Source of the DNA: Elusimicrobiota bacterium
Lineage (GTDB): Bacteria; Elusimicrobiota; Elusimicrobia; UBA1565
Length of the DNA stretch: 64,000 nucleotides
Reading direction: 5' to 3'
Assembly: GCA_041660925.1 (NCBI GenBank)
Contig: JBAZVI010000001.1
Coordinates: forward strand, 496,001-560,000
Shown one piece after another: positions 33,023-41,679 of this stretch. Made by a program: the position numbers and the translations under genes. Position 1 is the stretch's first letter, and the number at the start of each line of letters is the position of its first letter. Under the pieces are notes generated by a model. That model did no database searches, had not been told where the DNA came from, and saw only the letters and a list, made by a program, of their open reading frames with translations.

Positions 33023-34072
33023 CTAAAAGAACCTTCCCCTCAACCGCAGCGCCACGTTCACCAGGCCGATGAGCACCGGCACCTCCACGAGCGGCCCGAT
33101 GACCGCCGCGAAGGCCGCGCCGTGCCCGATGCCGAAGGTGGCGATGGCCACCGCGATGGCGAGCTCGAAGTTGTTCGAGGCCGCCGTGAAGGAGAGCGTG
33201 CAGGCGACCGGATAGCCCGCGCCCACGCGCCGGCTCATGAAGAACGAGACGAAGAACATGACCGCGAAGTAGATCAGCAGCGGCAGGCCGATGCGCAAAA
33301 CGTCCAGCGGAGACCCCACGATGCGCCGGCCCTGGATGGAGAACATCACCACGATGGTGAAAAGCAGCGCGACGAGCGTGATGGGGCCGACGGCCGGGAT
33401 GAAGCGGGAGTGATACCACTCCTTCCCGCGCGCCGAGACCAGCGCGAAGCGCGTCCCCATCCCCGCCAGAAAGGGGATGCCGAGATAGATGAAGACACTC
33501 TTGGCGATCTCCCCCATCGTGACGTTCACCACGGCGCCCGCCAAGCCCAGCTTCGCCGGCAGGACGGTGATGAAGAACCAGGCGAAGAGCGAGAAGAAGA
33601 GGACCTGGAAGATGGAGTTGAACGCGACGAGTCCCGCGCAGTACTCCGTGTCGCCCTTCGCGAGGTCGTTCCAGACGATGACCATCGCGATGCAGCGGGC
33701 CAGGCCGATCAGGATGAGGCCGATCATGTACTCGGGATATCCGCGCAGGAAGGTCACGGCCAGGGCGAACATCAGGACGGGCCCGATGAGCCAGTTCTGG
33801 ACGAGCGAGAGGGCCAGGACCTTCTTGTCCGCGAACACCCGGCCGAGCTCCTCGTAGCGCACCTTGGCCAGCGGCGGGTACATCATGAGGATGAGGCCGA
33901 CGGCGATGGGGATGGAGGTCGTCCCCACGCTGGAGGCGGCGTTGAACTCGGTCACGGCGGCCGGGAAGAGCCAGCCGAGGCCCACTCCCGCGGCCATCGC
34001 GAGGAAGATCCAAAGGGTCAGCCAACGGTCCAGGAACGAGAGCTTCGAGGCGATGGCGGGTTCGCTGTTCAT
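33023..34072 (-). CDS. acr3: Arsenite efflux transporter, ACR3 family
   Basis: ACR3 exports arsenite across the inner membrane. The 349-residue protein has ten predicted spans, with the conserved Cys in LIGLARCIAMVIVWNDLAKG and FNSIFQVLFFSLFAWFFI, and the family's usual length. The ATG overlaps the arsC stop (ATGA). It ends the operon arsR-permease-thioredoxin-like-arsC-acr3, so arsenite made by ArsC is exported by the next gene product. Confidence 0.95.
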   Translation of the reverse strand: MNSEPAIASKLSFLDRWLTLWIFLAMAAGVGLGWLFPAAVTEFNAASSVGTTSIPIAVGLILMMYPPLAKVRYEELGRVFADKKVLALSLVQNWLIGPVLMFALAVTFLRGYPEYMIGLILIGLARCIAMVIVWNDLAKGDTEYCAGLVAFNSIFQVLFFSLFAWFFITVLPAKLGLAGAVVNVTMGEIAKSVFIYLGIPFLAGMGTRFALVSARGKEWYHSRFIPAVGPITLVALLFTIVVMFSIQGRRIVGSPLDVLRIGLPLLIYFAVMFFVSFFMSRRVGAGYPVACTLSFTAASNNFELAIAVAIATFGIGHGAAFAAVIGPLVEVPVLIGLVNVALRLRGRFF

Positions 34073-34521
34073 CTTGCGTTCTCCTGATCGAGGATCGCCG
34101 GCAAGGTCTCCACGAAAGCCCGCAGCTCGTCGCGGACGCGCCGATACGGCTTCAGAGCGTCTTCTTCATCCTTCGCGTCCCGCGCCAGGAAGGGAGGATC
34201 GTCGAAGCTCCGATGGAGGCGCCGGGTCCGACCGGGAAAGAGCGGACAGGACTCCCGGGCCTTGTCGCAGACGGTGATGACGAGGTCGAAGCCCCCGCCG
34301 GGGAGCTCCGCGAGCGTCTTCGAGCGCCGGCAGGAGATGTCTACGCCGGCCTCGGCCATGACCTTCACGGCCCGGGGGTCGAGCCCCTTGGCGAGGGTCC
34401 CCGCCGAGAAGGGCTCGACGCTCCCGGGGAAGAGGTGCCGCGCCCAGCCTTCGGCCATCTGGCTGCGGCAGGAATTCCCCGTGCAGAGGAAGAGGACGCG
34501 CGCAGGGCGTGGGTTCTTCAC
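34069..34521 (-). CDS. arsC: Arsenate reductase, low-molecular-weight phosphatase (thioredoxin-linked) type
   Basis: ArsC reduces arsenate to arsenite. The 150-residue protein has the phosphatase-type loop VLFLCTGNSCRSQMAEGWA (Cys-x5-Arg) near the N-terminus and FDLVITVCDKARESCPLFPG with the two further redox cysteines, then the Asp in SFDDPPFLA. The start is GTG at 34519-34521, overlapping the small thioredoxin-like gene as GTGA. Confidence 0.95.
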   Translation of the reverse strand: MKNPRPARVLFLCTGNSCRSQMAEGWARHLFPGSVEPFSAGTLAKGLDPRAVKVMAEAGVDISCRRSKTLAELPGGGFDLVITVCDKARESCPLFPGRTRRLHRSFDDPPFLARDAKDEEDALKPYRRVRDELRAFVETLPAILDQENAR

Positions 34522-34757
34522 GCGAGTCCTTTCAGGAGCTCCTTGAGGCCCTCGACGCTCGGCAACTGCCCGGAGAGCTTCACGACCCCGTCGACCGCGA
34601 GCGCCGGGGTGCGCATCACGCCCATGCGCGCGATCTCGGCCATGTCCGACACCTTCACGACCTCGCAGGACAGCCCGAGCTCGCGCACGGCCTGCTCGGT
34701 CCGCTCCTTCAAGGTCGCGCACTTCCGACAACCGCCGCCCAGGATCTGGATCTTCAT
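34518..34757 (-). CDS. Small thioredoxin-fold protein (redox-active disulfide protein 2 family)
   Basis: The 79-residue protein reads MKIQILGGGCRKCATLKE, a CxxC at about 10-13 in place of the thioredoxin WCGPC, then VMRTPALAVDGVVKLSG with a cis-Pro segment. Such mini-thioredoxins often accompany ArsP-type permeases and arsenate reductases, so it may recycle a disulfide in this operon. ATG at 34757 has GAGGAG 6 nt upstream; a GTG two codons earlier is less likely. Confidence 0.88.
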   Translation of the reverse strand: MKIQILGGGCRKCATLKERTEQAVRELGLSCEVVKVSDMAEIARMGVMRTPALAVDGVVKLSGQLPSVEGLKELLKGLA

Positions 34758-34767
34758 TCCCACTCCT

Positions 34768-35787
34768 CTAGAGGACCGCGTTGAACAGCCAGCCGACCAG
34801 CAGGATGCCCGCCGCGACGACCCCGAAGAAGGTCGCGAGCAGCCGCGGCTTGAGCACCTTGCGCAGGATGACGGCCTCCGGCAATGAAAGTCCGATGACC
34901 GCCATCATGAAGGCGAGCACGGTTCCCAGCGCCGCGCCCTTGTCCAGCAGGGCCTGCACCACCGGGATGATGCCGGCGGCGTTCGAGTACATGGGCACGC
35001 CGACGAGCACCGCGAGCGGCACCGACCACCAGGTCTCCTTCCCCATGAAGGAGGCCATGAAGGCCTCGGGCACCCAGCCGTGGATGCCGGCGCCGACCGC
35101 GATGCCGGCGAGCACCCAGGGCCAGACCTTGCCCACGATCTCGCGCACCGCCTCCCGTCCCGCCGCGAGCCGCTCGTCGAAGGTCGGCGCGGCCTCCTCG
35201 CCGGCCTCCCCGGGCTTCACCGCCAGCACCCAGTCCTCCACCCAGCGCTCCAGATGCAGGCGCCCGATGACCCAGCCCGAGACGACGGCGACCAGGAGTC
35301 CCGTCCCCGCGTAGAGCAGGGCGACCTTCCAGCCGAAGAGGCCGAAGAGCAGGACGAGCGCCACCTCGTTGACCATGGGGGCGGAGACGAGAAAGGAGAA
35401 GGTCACGCCGAGCGGGACCCCCGCGCCCACGAAGCCGATGAAGAGCGGGACCGCCGAGCAGGTGCAGAAGGGCGTCACGACGCCGAGGAGGGCCGCGAGG
35501 ACGCTGCCGAGGGTCTCGCTCCTCCCCGCAAGGGCGCGGCGCGTGCGCTCCGGGGTGAAATAGCTGCGCAGGATCCCCATGAGGTACACGACGCCGACCA
35601 GGAGCATCAGAACCTTGGGCGTGTCGTAGAGGAAGAATTCGACCGCGGAGCCGAGCCGGGAACCCTCCTCGAGGCCGAACGCGCCGTAGGCGAGAGCGCG
35701 GGCGAGCCCGGGCAGGCTCCGATAGACGAGCAGCCATCCGATGAGGACCGCGAAGGCGATGAGCGCCCGTTTCGCCCGGCCTTTCAT
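34768..35787 (-). CDS. ArsP-like permease (DUF318 family)
   Basis: The 339-residue membrane protein has about eight spans and the signature GVVTPFCTCSAVPLFIGFVGAGVPLG with a CTC motif, then SAPMVNEVALVLLFGLFGWK and GVPMYSNAAGIIPVVQALLDKGAALG, as in permeases that export organoarsenicals or related metal(loid)s. The ATG overlaps the arsR stop. Position between arsR and the small redox protein supports an arsenic role. Confidence 0.9.
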   Translation of the reverse strand: MKGRAKRALIAFAVLIGWLLVYRSLPGLARALAYGAFGLEEGSRLGSAVEFFLYDTPKVLMLLVGVVYLMGILRSYFTPERTRRALAGRSETLGSVLAALLGVVTPFCTCSAVPLFIGFVGAGVPLGVTFSFLVSAPMVNEVALVLLFGLFGWKVALLYAGTGLLVAVVSGWVIGRLHLERWVEDWVLAVKPGEAGEEAAPTFDERLAAGREAVREIVGKVWPWVLAGIAVGAGIHGWVPEAFMASFMGKETWWSVPLAVLVGVPMYSNAAGIIPVVQALLDKGAALGTVLAFMMAVIGLSLPEAVILRKVLKPRLLATFFGVVAAGILLVGWLFNAVL

Positions 35788-36077
35788 CGCTTCCCCCGCC
35801 CGCGGAGCACGCCTTCGACGCACTTGAAGAAGCCGCTCACGCAGGCGCACCGCAGCGAGTAGTAGACCCAGGAGCCCTGCCGGCGGTCGCGGACGACCCC
35901 CGCGGCCTTGAGCAGGGAGAGGTGCTTCGAGACCGTGGACATGTCGGAGCCGGCAAGCTTCTGGAGCTCGCAGACGCAGAGCTCCCGGCGCGTGAGCGCG
36001 TCCACCATCAGGAGCCGGGTGGGGTGGGCGAGGGCCTTGAGGACCTTGGCGCGGGCGGCGTAATCGGGCCTTCTCAT
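35784..36077 (-). CDS. arsR: ArsR-family metalloregulator
   Basis: ArsR represses arsenic genes until arsenite binds. The 97-residue winged-helix protein has AHPTRLLMVDALTRRELCVCELQKLAG with the metal-binding CVC pair, and the recognition helix DMSTVSKHLSLLKAAGVV; further Cys (RCACVSGFFKC) near the C-terminus could add a ligand. The gene leads the operon. Its start codon lies inside an inverted repeat, and TAGAAT is 6 nt upstream, so autorepression at that site is likely. Confidence 0.95.
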   Translation of the reverse strand: MRRPDYAARAKVLKALAHPTRLLMVDALTRRELCVCELQKLAGSDMSTVSKHLSLLKAAGVVRDRRQGSWVYYSLRCACVSGFFKCVEGVLRGRGKR

Positions 36078-36117
36078 TTGGCCATTCTACCAAATGCCTG
36101 GGCCCGATTACGCCGCC
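36054..36117 (-). promoter_or_regulatory. arsR promoter-operator, nested palindrome
   Basis: CATTTGG (36075-36081) and CCAAATG (36090-36096) form a 7-bp inverted repeat spanning the arsR start codon and the -10 element TAGAAT (36084-36089). Outside it is a perfect 17-bp inverted repeat: 36054-36070 lies in arsR codons 3-8 and its mirror copy at 36101-36117 lies upstream. Repressor binding would block both initiation and a leaderless start. Confidence 0.7.
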
Positions 36118-36140
36118 CCTCACCCCGCGCTACGCGCTCG

Positions 36141-36167
36141 CCCCTCTCCCGCACGGCGGGAGAGGGG
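36141..36167. repeat. REP-like intergenic hairpin
   Basis: A perfect 12-bp stem CCCCTCTCCCGC / GCGGGAGAGGGG with a 3-nt loop lies downstream of the M3 peptidase gene. It has the same arms as the hairpin at 2017-2043. Confidence 0.7.
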
Positions 36168-36191
36168 CTTCGAGCAGACGGCAGGGAGATA

Positions 36192-39155
36192 TTACTGGAC
36201 GACCGGGGGAGCAGCGTCAGGCGTCGCGGGCTGGACGGGGAGGCCGGTGGCGGGGTCGACGGGGCCGTACTTCGCGATGACCTCGAGGACCGTCTGGGCC
36301 TGCTCCCAGGCGGCGGCGGTCTTCGTGTACCAGCCCGGGGCGTACTCGAGGTACTCCTTGGCGGCGTCGAAGACCTTCTCGACCTCGGCCTTGTCGCCCC
36401 GGCCGGCGGCCTCCTGGGCCGCGGCGAGCAGGCCGGGCATGAAGCGGGCGGCGTGGAGCGCTCCCTGCGCCTGCAGGCCCTCCAGGAACTTGGAGCCGGC
36501 GCCGTAGTCGAGGACTCTGCGCGCGTCGGTCCGCGTCTCCTTCAGGAGGGCGAGCACCGCGTACGGGTCCTCGGAGCGCATCGCGTCGCGCAGCTTGCGC
36601 GCGAGGTACTCCTGCGGCTGGCGCGCGGGGTCGAGCGGGAGGTCCTCTTCCTTCGTGAGCGGAGGCTTCTCGGGCGTCGGCGCCTGAGCGACGATGCTCG
36701 CGATGTTGTTGAGGACCTCGGCCACGCGGAAGTACATCCCCCCCTCCGCCTTGTCCTGCGCCGCGGCCTTCGCGATGCGCGCGGCGAGGCGTTCGGCCTC
36801 GGGGGTCGCCTTCACCGCGTCGAGCTTCAGGACGGCGGGGGCCGTCATGGGGTCCTTCGCCGACATGAGGGTCAGGACGCCCTTCTCGAGGGAGACGATG
36901 AGCGCGCCCTTCTCGAAGAGCGGGGCCGCGGCGATCATGACCGCGGCGCGCAGGGCCTCCTTCCCGGAGAGGGCTTTGCGGTCGGCGAGCCAGGAGTGGA
37001 AGCCGTAGGCGCTCTCGAAGTACTGCGCGAGCGACGGGGGTTCCGGGGTCTCGGGCTCGACGCCGATGGAGCGCAGGAAGGCCTCTTCGCTCGGCTCGCG
37101 GCCGAGGAAGGCCCGCAGGGAGTCCTCCTCGTCGCGGCTCGAGCCGCGCTCGAGGATCTCACGGCGATAGGAGAGGCCGACGTCCTCGTTGAGGATCCCC
37201 TCCGCGAGGAAGCGCGAGAAGATGTCGAGGGCGAAGACCTTCGACCAGAGGTAGCCGTAGTAGCCGGCCGAGTAGCCGCCCATGACGTGACCGAAGCGGG
37301 CCTGGAAGTGCGTGCCCGGCGCGGGCTCCTGCCCTTCGAACTCGACGAAGACCTTGCGCATGACCTCGGTGGAGTCGACGGGGACGGCGGTGTGGTAGAC
37401 GAGGTCGAGGGCGGCGAGCGCGACCTGTCCGAGCGTGTCGCTGGCCGAGAAGACCCCGCGCGCGGCGAGCATCTTGTCGAGCAGCGCCCGGGGGAGCTTC
37501 TTCGCCGGATCCTGCCAGTGCCCGGAGAGGAGGTCGACGACCTCGGGCTGCCAGACGAAGTTCTCGAGCATCTGCGAGGGCGCCTCGACGAAGTCGCGGG
37601 CCACGCGCGAGCCGGCGAAGCTCGCGTGCTCGGCCGTCGTCAGCGTCTGGTGCATCAGGTGCCCGAACTCGTGGAAGAAGGTCTCGACCTCGCCGTGGGT
37701 GAGCAGGGAGGGCTTGCCCGGCTGCGGCTTCGTGAAGTTCGCCACCATCGCCGAGACCGGCTCCTGGTAGCCGCCGCCCTCGAGCGCGTGCCCGGTGCGG
37801 ATGGAGAAGGCGGCCGCGTGCTTGTACTTGCCCTCGCGCGGGTGCAGGTCGAGGTAGAACCAGCCGATGCGCCGCCCGTCCTTCTTGTCCGTGATCTCGA
37901 AGAGCCGGACGTCGGGATGCCAAGAGACGCCGGCGGCGTCCGTCTTCGTCTCCTGAAAGCGCACGCCGAGCAGCCGCTGGTAGACCTCGAGGGTCCCGGC
38001 CACGACGGTGTCCACGGGGAAGTACTGCTGGACCTCCGCGGAGTCCACCTCGTAGCGCTCCTTCATCAGCTGGCGCGCGTAGTACGAGAAGTCCCAGCTC
38101 TCGACCTTCGTCGCGCCCGGGACCTCCCGGCGCTTGTACTCGAGGAGGACGTCGTTCTCCTTCTGCGCGCGGGCGAAGAGCAGGTCCTTCAGGCGATGAA
38201 GGAAGTCCCAGACGCGCTGGGGCGACTTCGCCATGCGCGGCTCGATGGCGTACTCGGCGTAGTTCTTGTAGCCGAGGAGCTCGGCGAGGCGCTGGCGCAG
38301 GCCCAGGGCCTCCTCGAGGATGGGCACGTTCTCCTTCGCGGCCTGGTTGTTGAAGAGACTCCCGAGCCGGCGGCGGGTCTCGGGCTCCTGCGCGTTGCGC
38401 ATGACCTGGCGGTAGGTCGGATAGTCGAGGCCGACGCGGATCTTGCCTTCGGCCGTCCGGGGCAGCGACGCGACGAAGTCGGCGTCCACGCCCCTGAGCT
38501 CGGAAGCTTCGAGCTCGAGCGCGTCGCGGGAGTCCTTGAGGTTCTCGGAGAAGGCCGTGCCGAGCTCGGCGAGGCGCTTCTGGACCTTCGCCATCTCGAC
38601 GCGCTTCTCGGCCGCGAGCTCCATCCCGTCGCGGCGGAAGCCGAGCAGAGTCGCCTCGAGCAGGCGCGCCTCCTCGCCCTGGAGGGCCTCGCCCCTGGCG
38701 GCGTACTCCTTGACCGCCTGGTAGATGTCGTCGCGCTGGGAGAGCTCGATGAAGAGGTCGTCGGATTTCGCGTCGAGGTCGCGGGCCGCGTCGCGGATCG
38801 CCTTGTCGGGCGAGACCGAGAACATGAAGGCGGCGGCGGTGATGGCTTCCTGGTAGCGGGTATAGGCGCCCTCGATGGCCGCCACGGTGTTCTTGAAGCT
38901 GCGCTGGGGAGCCGGGACCGCGGCGACGCGGTCGAGGGAGGAGACGAGGTCGAGCTTCGCGGTGTCGAAGATGCCGGCGATCTTCTGCGGGGTGAGGCCG
39001 AAGTCGAGGCCGGGGCTCTTCAGGGCCGCGGCCGAACCGACGGCGCTCGGCGGAAGGATCGGCGCCGCGGACCCGGCGATGACCCGGATCTGGGCGCTCA
39101 GGCCGGCGGGGAAGAGGATGGCGAGGACGAGGGAAAGGGAGAGGGTCTTCTTCAT
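36192..39155 (-). CDS. Exported M3-family oligopeptidase with a C-terminal extension
   Basis: M3 enzymes are zinc oligopeptidases, normally cytoplasmic. The 987-residue protein has a signal peptide (MKKTLSLSLVLAILFPAGLS) and an M3 domain up to about residue 690. The active site is VETFFHEFGHLMHQTLTTAE, with a downstream Glu in VEAPSQMLENFVW, then FGHVMGGYSAGYYGYLWSKV. About 300 further residues of helical sequence follow, which the family normally lacks; the second M3 protein here has only a shorter tail. ATG at 39155 has TATACT 7 nt upstream and no clear ribosome site. The product probably digests peptides outside the cytoplasm. Confidence 0.92.
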   Translation of the reverse strand: MKKTLSLSLVLAILFPAGLSAQIRVIAGSAAPILPPSAVGSAAALKSPGLDFGLTPQKIAGIFDTAKLDLVSSLDRVAAVPAPQRSFKNTVAAIEGAYTRYQEAITAAAFMFSVSPDKAIRDAARDLDAKSDDLFIELSQRDDIYQAVKEYAARGEALQGEEARLLEATLLGFRRDGMELAAEKRVEMAKVQKRLAELGTAFSENLKDSRDALELEASELRGVDADFVASLPRTAEGKIRVGLDYPTYRQVMRNAQEPETRRRLGSLFNNQAAKENVPILEEALGLRQRLAELLGYKNYAEYAIEPRMAKSPQRVWDFLHRLKDLLFARAQKENDVLLEYKRREVPGATKVESWDFSYYARQLMKERYEVDSAEVQQYFPVDTVVAGTLEVYQRLLGVRFQETKTDAAGVSWHPDVRLFEITDKKDGRRIGWFYLDLHPREGKYKHAAAFSIRTGHALEGGGYQEPVSAMVANFTKPQPGKPSLLTHGEVETFFHEFGHLMHQTLTTAEHASFAGSRVARDFVEAPSQMLENFVWQPEVVDLLSGHWQDPAKKLPRALLDKMLAARGVFSASDTLGQVALAALDLVYHTAVPVDSTEVMRKVFVEFEGQEPAPGTHFQARFGHVMGGYSAGYYGYLWSKVFALDIFSRFLAEGILNEDVGLSYRREILERGSSRDEEDSLRAFLGREPSEEAFLRSIGVEPETPEPPSLAQYFESAYGFHSWLADRKALSGKEALRAAVMIAAAPLFEKGALIVSLEKGVLTLMSAKDPMTAPAVLKLDAVKATPEAERLAARIAKAAAQDKAEGGMYFRVAEVLNNIASIVAQAPTPEKPPLTKEEDLPLDPARQPQEYLARKLRDAMRSEDPYAVLALLKETRTDARRVLDYGAGSKFLEGLQAQGALHAARFMPGLLAAAQEAAGRGDKAEVEKVFDAAKEYLEYAPGWYTKTAAAWEQAQTVLEVIAKYGPVDPATGLPVQPATPDAAPPVVQ

Positions 39156-39162
39156 AGGGTTG

Positions 39163-39168
39163 AGTATA
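39163..39168 (-). promoter_or_regulatory. -10 element 7 nt before the M3 peptidase gene
   Basis: TATACT on the minus strand ends 7 nt before ATG 39155, predicting a nearly leaderless transcript. Confidence 0.55.
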
Positions 39169-39200
39169 GTGCGCGCGGGAGAGGCCGGCGTCCGACGAAA

Positions 39201-39260
39201 GGCCCAAAGGGGGAGCGGTATTGGTCCCAAGGCGGGCTGGGCCGTTCGTGGGCCCTTGAG
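39201..39260. promoter_or_regulatory. GGNCCNAAGG-type motifs between the M3 peptidase gene and the divergent gene
   Basis: GGCCCAAAGGGGG (39201), GGTCCCAAGGCGG (39223) and GGGCCCTTGAG (39250) resemble the motifs at 24932-25033 and 54377-54414, which also precede exported peptidase genes. Confidence 0.35.
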
Positions 39261-39311
39261 TGGGCCGTTCGACACGCCCATCCCCCCCGTTGCGGGGCCA
39301 TACTTCGAGGG

Positions 39312-40133
39312 ATGACGCCTTTTCAGGAGGATTCCCTGGAGAACGCCAAGGCCCGGCGCCGCGCGCCGCTCGCCGGAGCCCTGCTCCTCCTCGCGCTCCC
39401 CGCCTTCGCCCAGCGCGTCGTCGTCCCACAGGGCAGCCTCCCCACCGTCCCGACGCTTCAGGCCCCGCCGGCGCTGCGCCTTCCCTCCGACGTCTCCGCT
39501 CTGAACTCGACGCTGCCCGCCTACCGCGCCATCGCCGTGACCGCGACGCTGCCGAAGCCGGCTGTCCCGGCCGTGGCCGGGTCCCCGGTCGCCGCCGAGG
39601 CCCAGCCCGCGGGCCGCGAAGGTCTGCTGGCCGCCGCCTGCCGCATCACCCGCGAGCTCGTCGCGCGCCACCTCGCGCGCCGCAGGGACGGCACGACGGT
39701 GACCAAGGTCCTCGCGAGCAACGACACCAAGACCATCACCGAATACGCGGGCGTCCCCGGCCGCATCGAGAAGCTCGAGACCGCGAACAAAGTCTACCGG
39801 CACTGGATCAAGGACGAGGAGACCCTCCGGAAGATCGTCGAGAGCGGCGTCCTGCGCTCCGGCGAGACCTCCTACGTCGACTTCACCGGGAGCAAGCACG
39901 CCTTCATCAAGGACATCTACCCCGAGCTCCATGGCGCCTTCTTCACGACCCCCGCGCACAGCGCGGGCGAGTCGCGCGTCATGAACTGGGAGGTGCCCTA
40001 CTACGTCGACTTCATCGTCCCCGAGGGAATCGAGGCCCTCCGCCTCGACGGCGACGAGGTGCTGATGTTCCCCGCGCCGACCGGGACGCTCATCCCCATC
40101 GAGATCGTCGGCACCAGTCAGGATCCCCGCTGA
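39312..40133 (+). CDS. Exported protein of unknown function
   Basis: The 273-residue protein has a signal peptide (APLAGALLLLALPAFAQRVV) and an Ala/Pro-rich stretch up to about 100, like other exported proteins here. The C-terminal 150 residues are a compact domain: YRHWIKDEETLRKIVESGVL, SYVDFTG, then HGAFFTTPAHSAGESRVMNW. The pattern of an early Arg/His, a central G and a late TT loosely recalls ADP-ribosyltransferase-fold domains, but I cannot support that. ATG 39312 has CATACT 7 nt upstream. The gene is divergent from the M3 peptidase gene. Confidence 0.65.
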   Translation: MTPFQEDSLENAKARRRAPLAGALLLLALPAFAQRVVVPQGSLPTVPTLQAPPALRLPSDVSALNSTLPAYRAIAVTATLPKPAVPAVAGSPVAAEAQPAGREGLLAAACRITRELVARHLARRRDGTTVTKVLASNDTKTITEYAGVPGRIEKLETANKVYRHWIKDEETLRKIVESGVLRSGETSYVDFTGSKHAFIKDIYPELHGAFFTTPAHSAGESRVMNWEVPYYVDFIVPEGIEALRLDGDEVLMFPAPTGTLIPIEIVGTSQDPR

Positions 40134-40157
40134 ACGCCCGGGGAGCCTGAGCGCGCA

Positions 40158-40194
40158 AGCAGGAAGCCGCCCCCGTTCCCGGGAGCGGCTTCTT
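40158..40194 (+). terminator. Probable terminator of the exported-protein gene
   Basis: An 8-bp stem GAAGCCGC / GCGGCTTC (40162-40191) with inner CCCCG/CCGGG pairing is followed by TTGTC on the plus strand, a weak T-tract. Confidence 0.55.
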
Positions 40195-40204
40195 GTCTCC
40201 CCTA

Positions 40205-40230
40205 TCGGGAATCCCGAAAGGGATTCCCGA
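40205..40230. repeat. Perfect hairpin after the DUF1015 gene
   Basis: TCGGGAATCCC / GGGATTCCCGA with a GAAA loop abuts the stop codon of the DUF1015 gene. No T-tract follows; it may stabilise the mRNA end. Confidence 0.6.
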
Positions 40231-41487
40231 TCAGATGAGGGGGTTCGAGACGAGCCCGTCGGCCAGCTTGGGCTCGAACCAGGTGGACTTGGGCGGCATG
40301 ACCTGGTCGTCGTCGGCGACGGAGATGAGCTCCTCGAGCGAGGTGGGGTAGATGGCGAAGGCGGCCTTCATCTCCCCCGAGTCCACCCGCTTCTCGAGCT
40401 CCTTGAGGCCGCGGATGCCGCCGACGAAATCCACGCGGTCGGACTTCCGGAGGTCCTGGATGCCGAGGAGCTGGTCCAACACGAGGTCCGAGAGCACGCT
40501 CACGTCGAGCGCGAGCACCGGGTCGTCCTTCATCGTCGGCGTGGGGACGGTCGGCTTGAGCCGGTACCACTTCCCCCCCAGGTACATGCCGAACTCCCGG
40601 CGGGCGGCGGGCTTCGCCCGGCCCTTGGTCTCCGTCACCTCGAAGCTCGCCTTGAGCTTGGAGAGGAAGGCCTCGGGCGTCAGGCCGTTGAGGTCCTTGA
40701 CCACCCGGTTGTAGTCCCAGATCTTCATCTCGTCGACGGGGTAGGCCACGGCGAGGTAGGTGTTGTAGGGCTCCGTGCCCGTGTGAGCCGCGCCGCGCTG
40801 CTCGACCATGAACTTCTTGACCCGCGAGGCGGCCGCGGAGCGGTGGTGACCGTCGGCGATGTAGACGGCCTTCTGCTTCTCGAACGCGTCCACGAGGACC
40901 CGGACGTCGGCCGGGTCGGCGATGGTCCAGAGCGTGTGGACGACCCCGCCGATGCCCTCGGCGGAGAAGTCGGGGGCGAGCGCGGTCGTCTTCTTCAGGA
41001 CGGCGGCGACCTCGGGGATCTGCTTATAGGCGATGAGGCCGGGACCGGTCTGCGCCTTCACGAACTTGATCTGGTTGACCCGGTCGTCCTCCTTCACGGG
41101 GCGGGTGAACTCGTGCTTGCGGATGCGGTTGGCGTCGTAGTCGTCGACGCAGGCCCCGACCACGAGGCCGGTCTGCACGTGCGCGCCCATCTTGAGCCGG
41201 TAGGCGTAGAAGCAGGGCTTCTGCTCGCGCACGAGCACGCCCTGGGCCAGCATCTTCTCGAAGTTCTCCGCGGCCTTGCGGTAGACCGCCTCGGAGTGGA
41301 CGTCGGTCCCCTCGGGGAGGTCGATCTCGGCCTTGGAGACGTGCAGGAAGCTCAGCGGCTTGCCCTTCGCGAGCTCGCGCGCCTCCTTGGAATCGAGCAC
41401 GTCGTAGGGCGGGGCGATGACGTCCTGCGCGCGGCCCTTCGCCGGCCGGATGCCGTAGATGGGATTGAACAGCGGGAGCTTCTTCAT
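40231..41487 (-). CDS. DUF1015-family protein
   Basis: The 418-residue protein is a clear DUF1015 member: IYGIRPAKGRAQDVIAPPYDVLD at the N-terminus, RKHEFTRPVKEDDRVNQIKF, VYIADGHHRSAAASRVKKFM, and DRVDFVGGIRGLKELEKRVD near the C-terminus. The biochemical role is not established. DUF1015 genes often lie beside serA and serC, as they nearly do here with guaB between them, so a role linked to serine metabolism has been suspected. ATG at 41487; the gene seems to be a single transcription unit. Confidence 0.9.
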   Translation of the reverse strand: MKKLPLFNPIYGIRPAKGRAQDVIAPPYDVLDSKEARELAKGKPLSFLHVSKAEIDLPEGTDVHSEAVYRKAAENFEKMLAQGVLVREQKPCFYAYRLKMGAHVQTGLVVGACVDDYDANRIRKHEFTRPVKEDDRVNQIKFVKAQTGPGLIAYKQIPEVAAVLKKTTALAPDFSAEGIGGVVHTLWTIADPADVRVLVDAFEKQKAVYIADGHHRSAAASRVKKFMVEQRGAAHTGTEPYNTYLAVAYPVDEMKIWDYNRVVKDLNGLTPEAFLSKLKASFEVTETKGRAKPAARREFGMYLGGKWYRLKPTVPTPTMKDDPVLALDVSVLSDLVLDQLLGIQDLRKSDRVDFVGGIRGLKELEKRVDSGEMKAAFAIYPTSLEELISVADDDQVMPPKSTWFEPKLADGLVSNPLI

Positions 41488-41679
41488 GGGTCCTTTCCTC
41501 CAGCTGGGATTTTAGCAAAGGCCGATGATGGCCGTTATCAGGAGTCCCCATCCCTGCTCGGAGCCTTCCTCGCGCTATGATATCATGCCATCGCGGGGGC
41601 CAGGGGACCCCCCCAGCCCCCCCCGCGCTGTCGCCTCGAAGCGAAAGCCTCGTCAGTCGGTGGGAATACAGGAGACCGC

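Noticed and set aside
35922..39312. Long plus-strand frame opposite the M3 peptidase gene
   Set aside because: Only the last part (from 39312) has a signal peptide and normal composition; the rest is antisense to the zinc peptidase.
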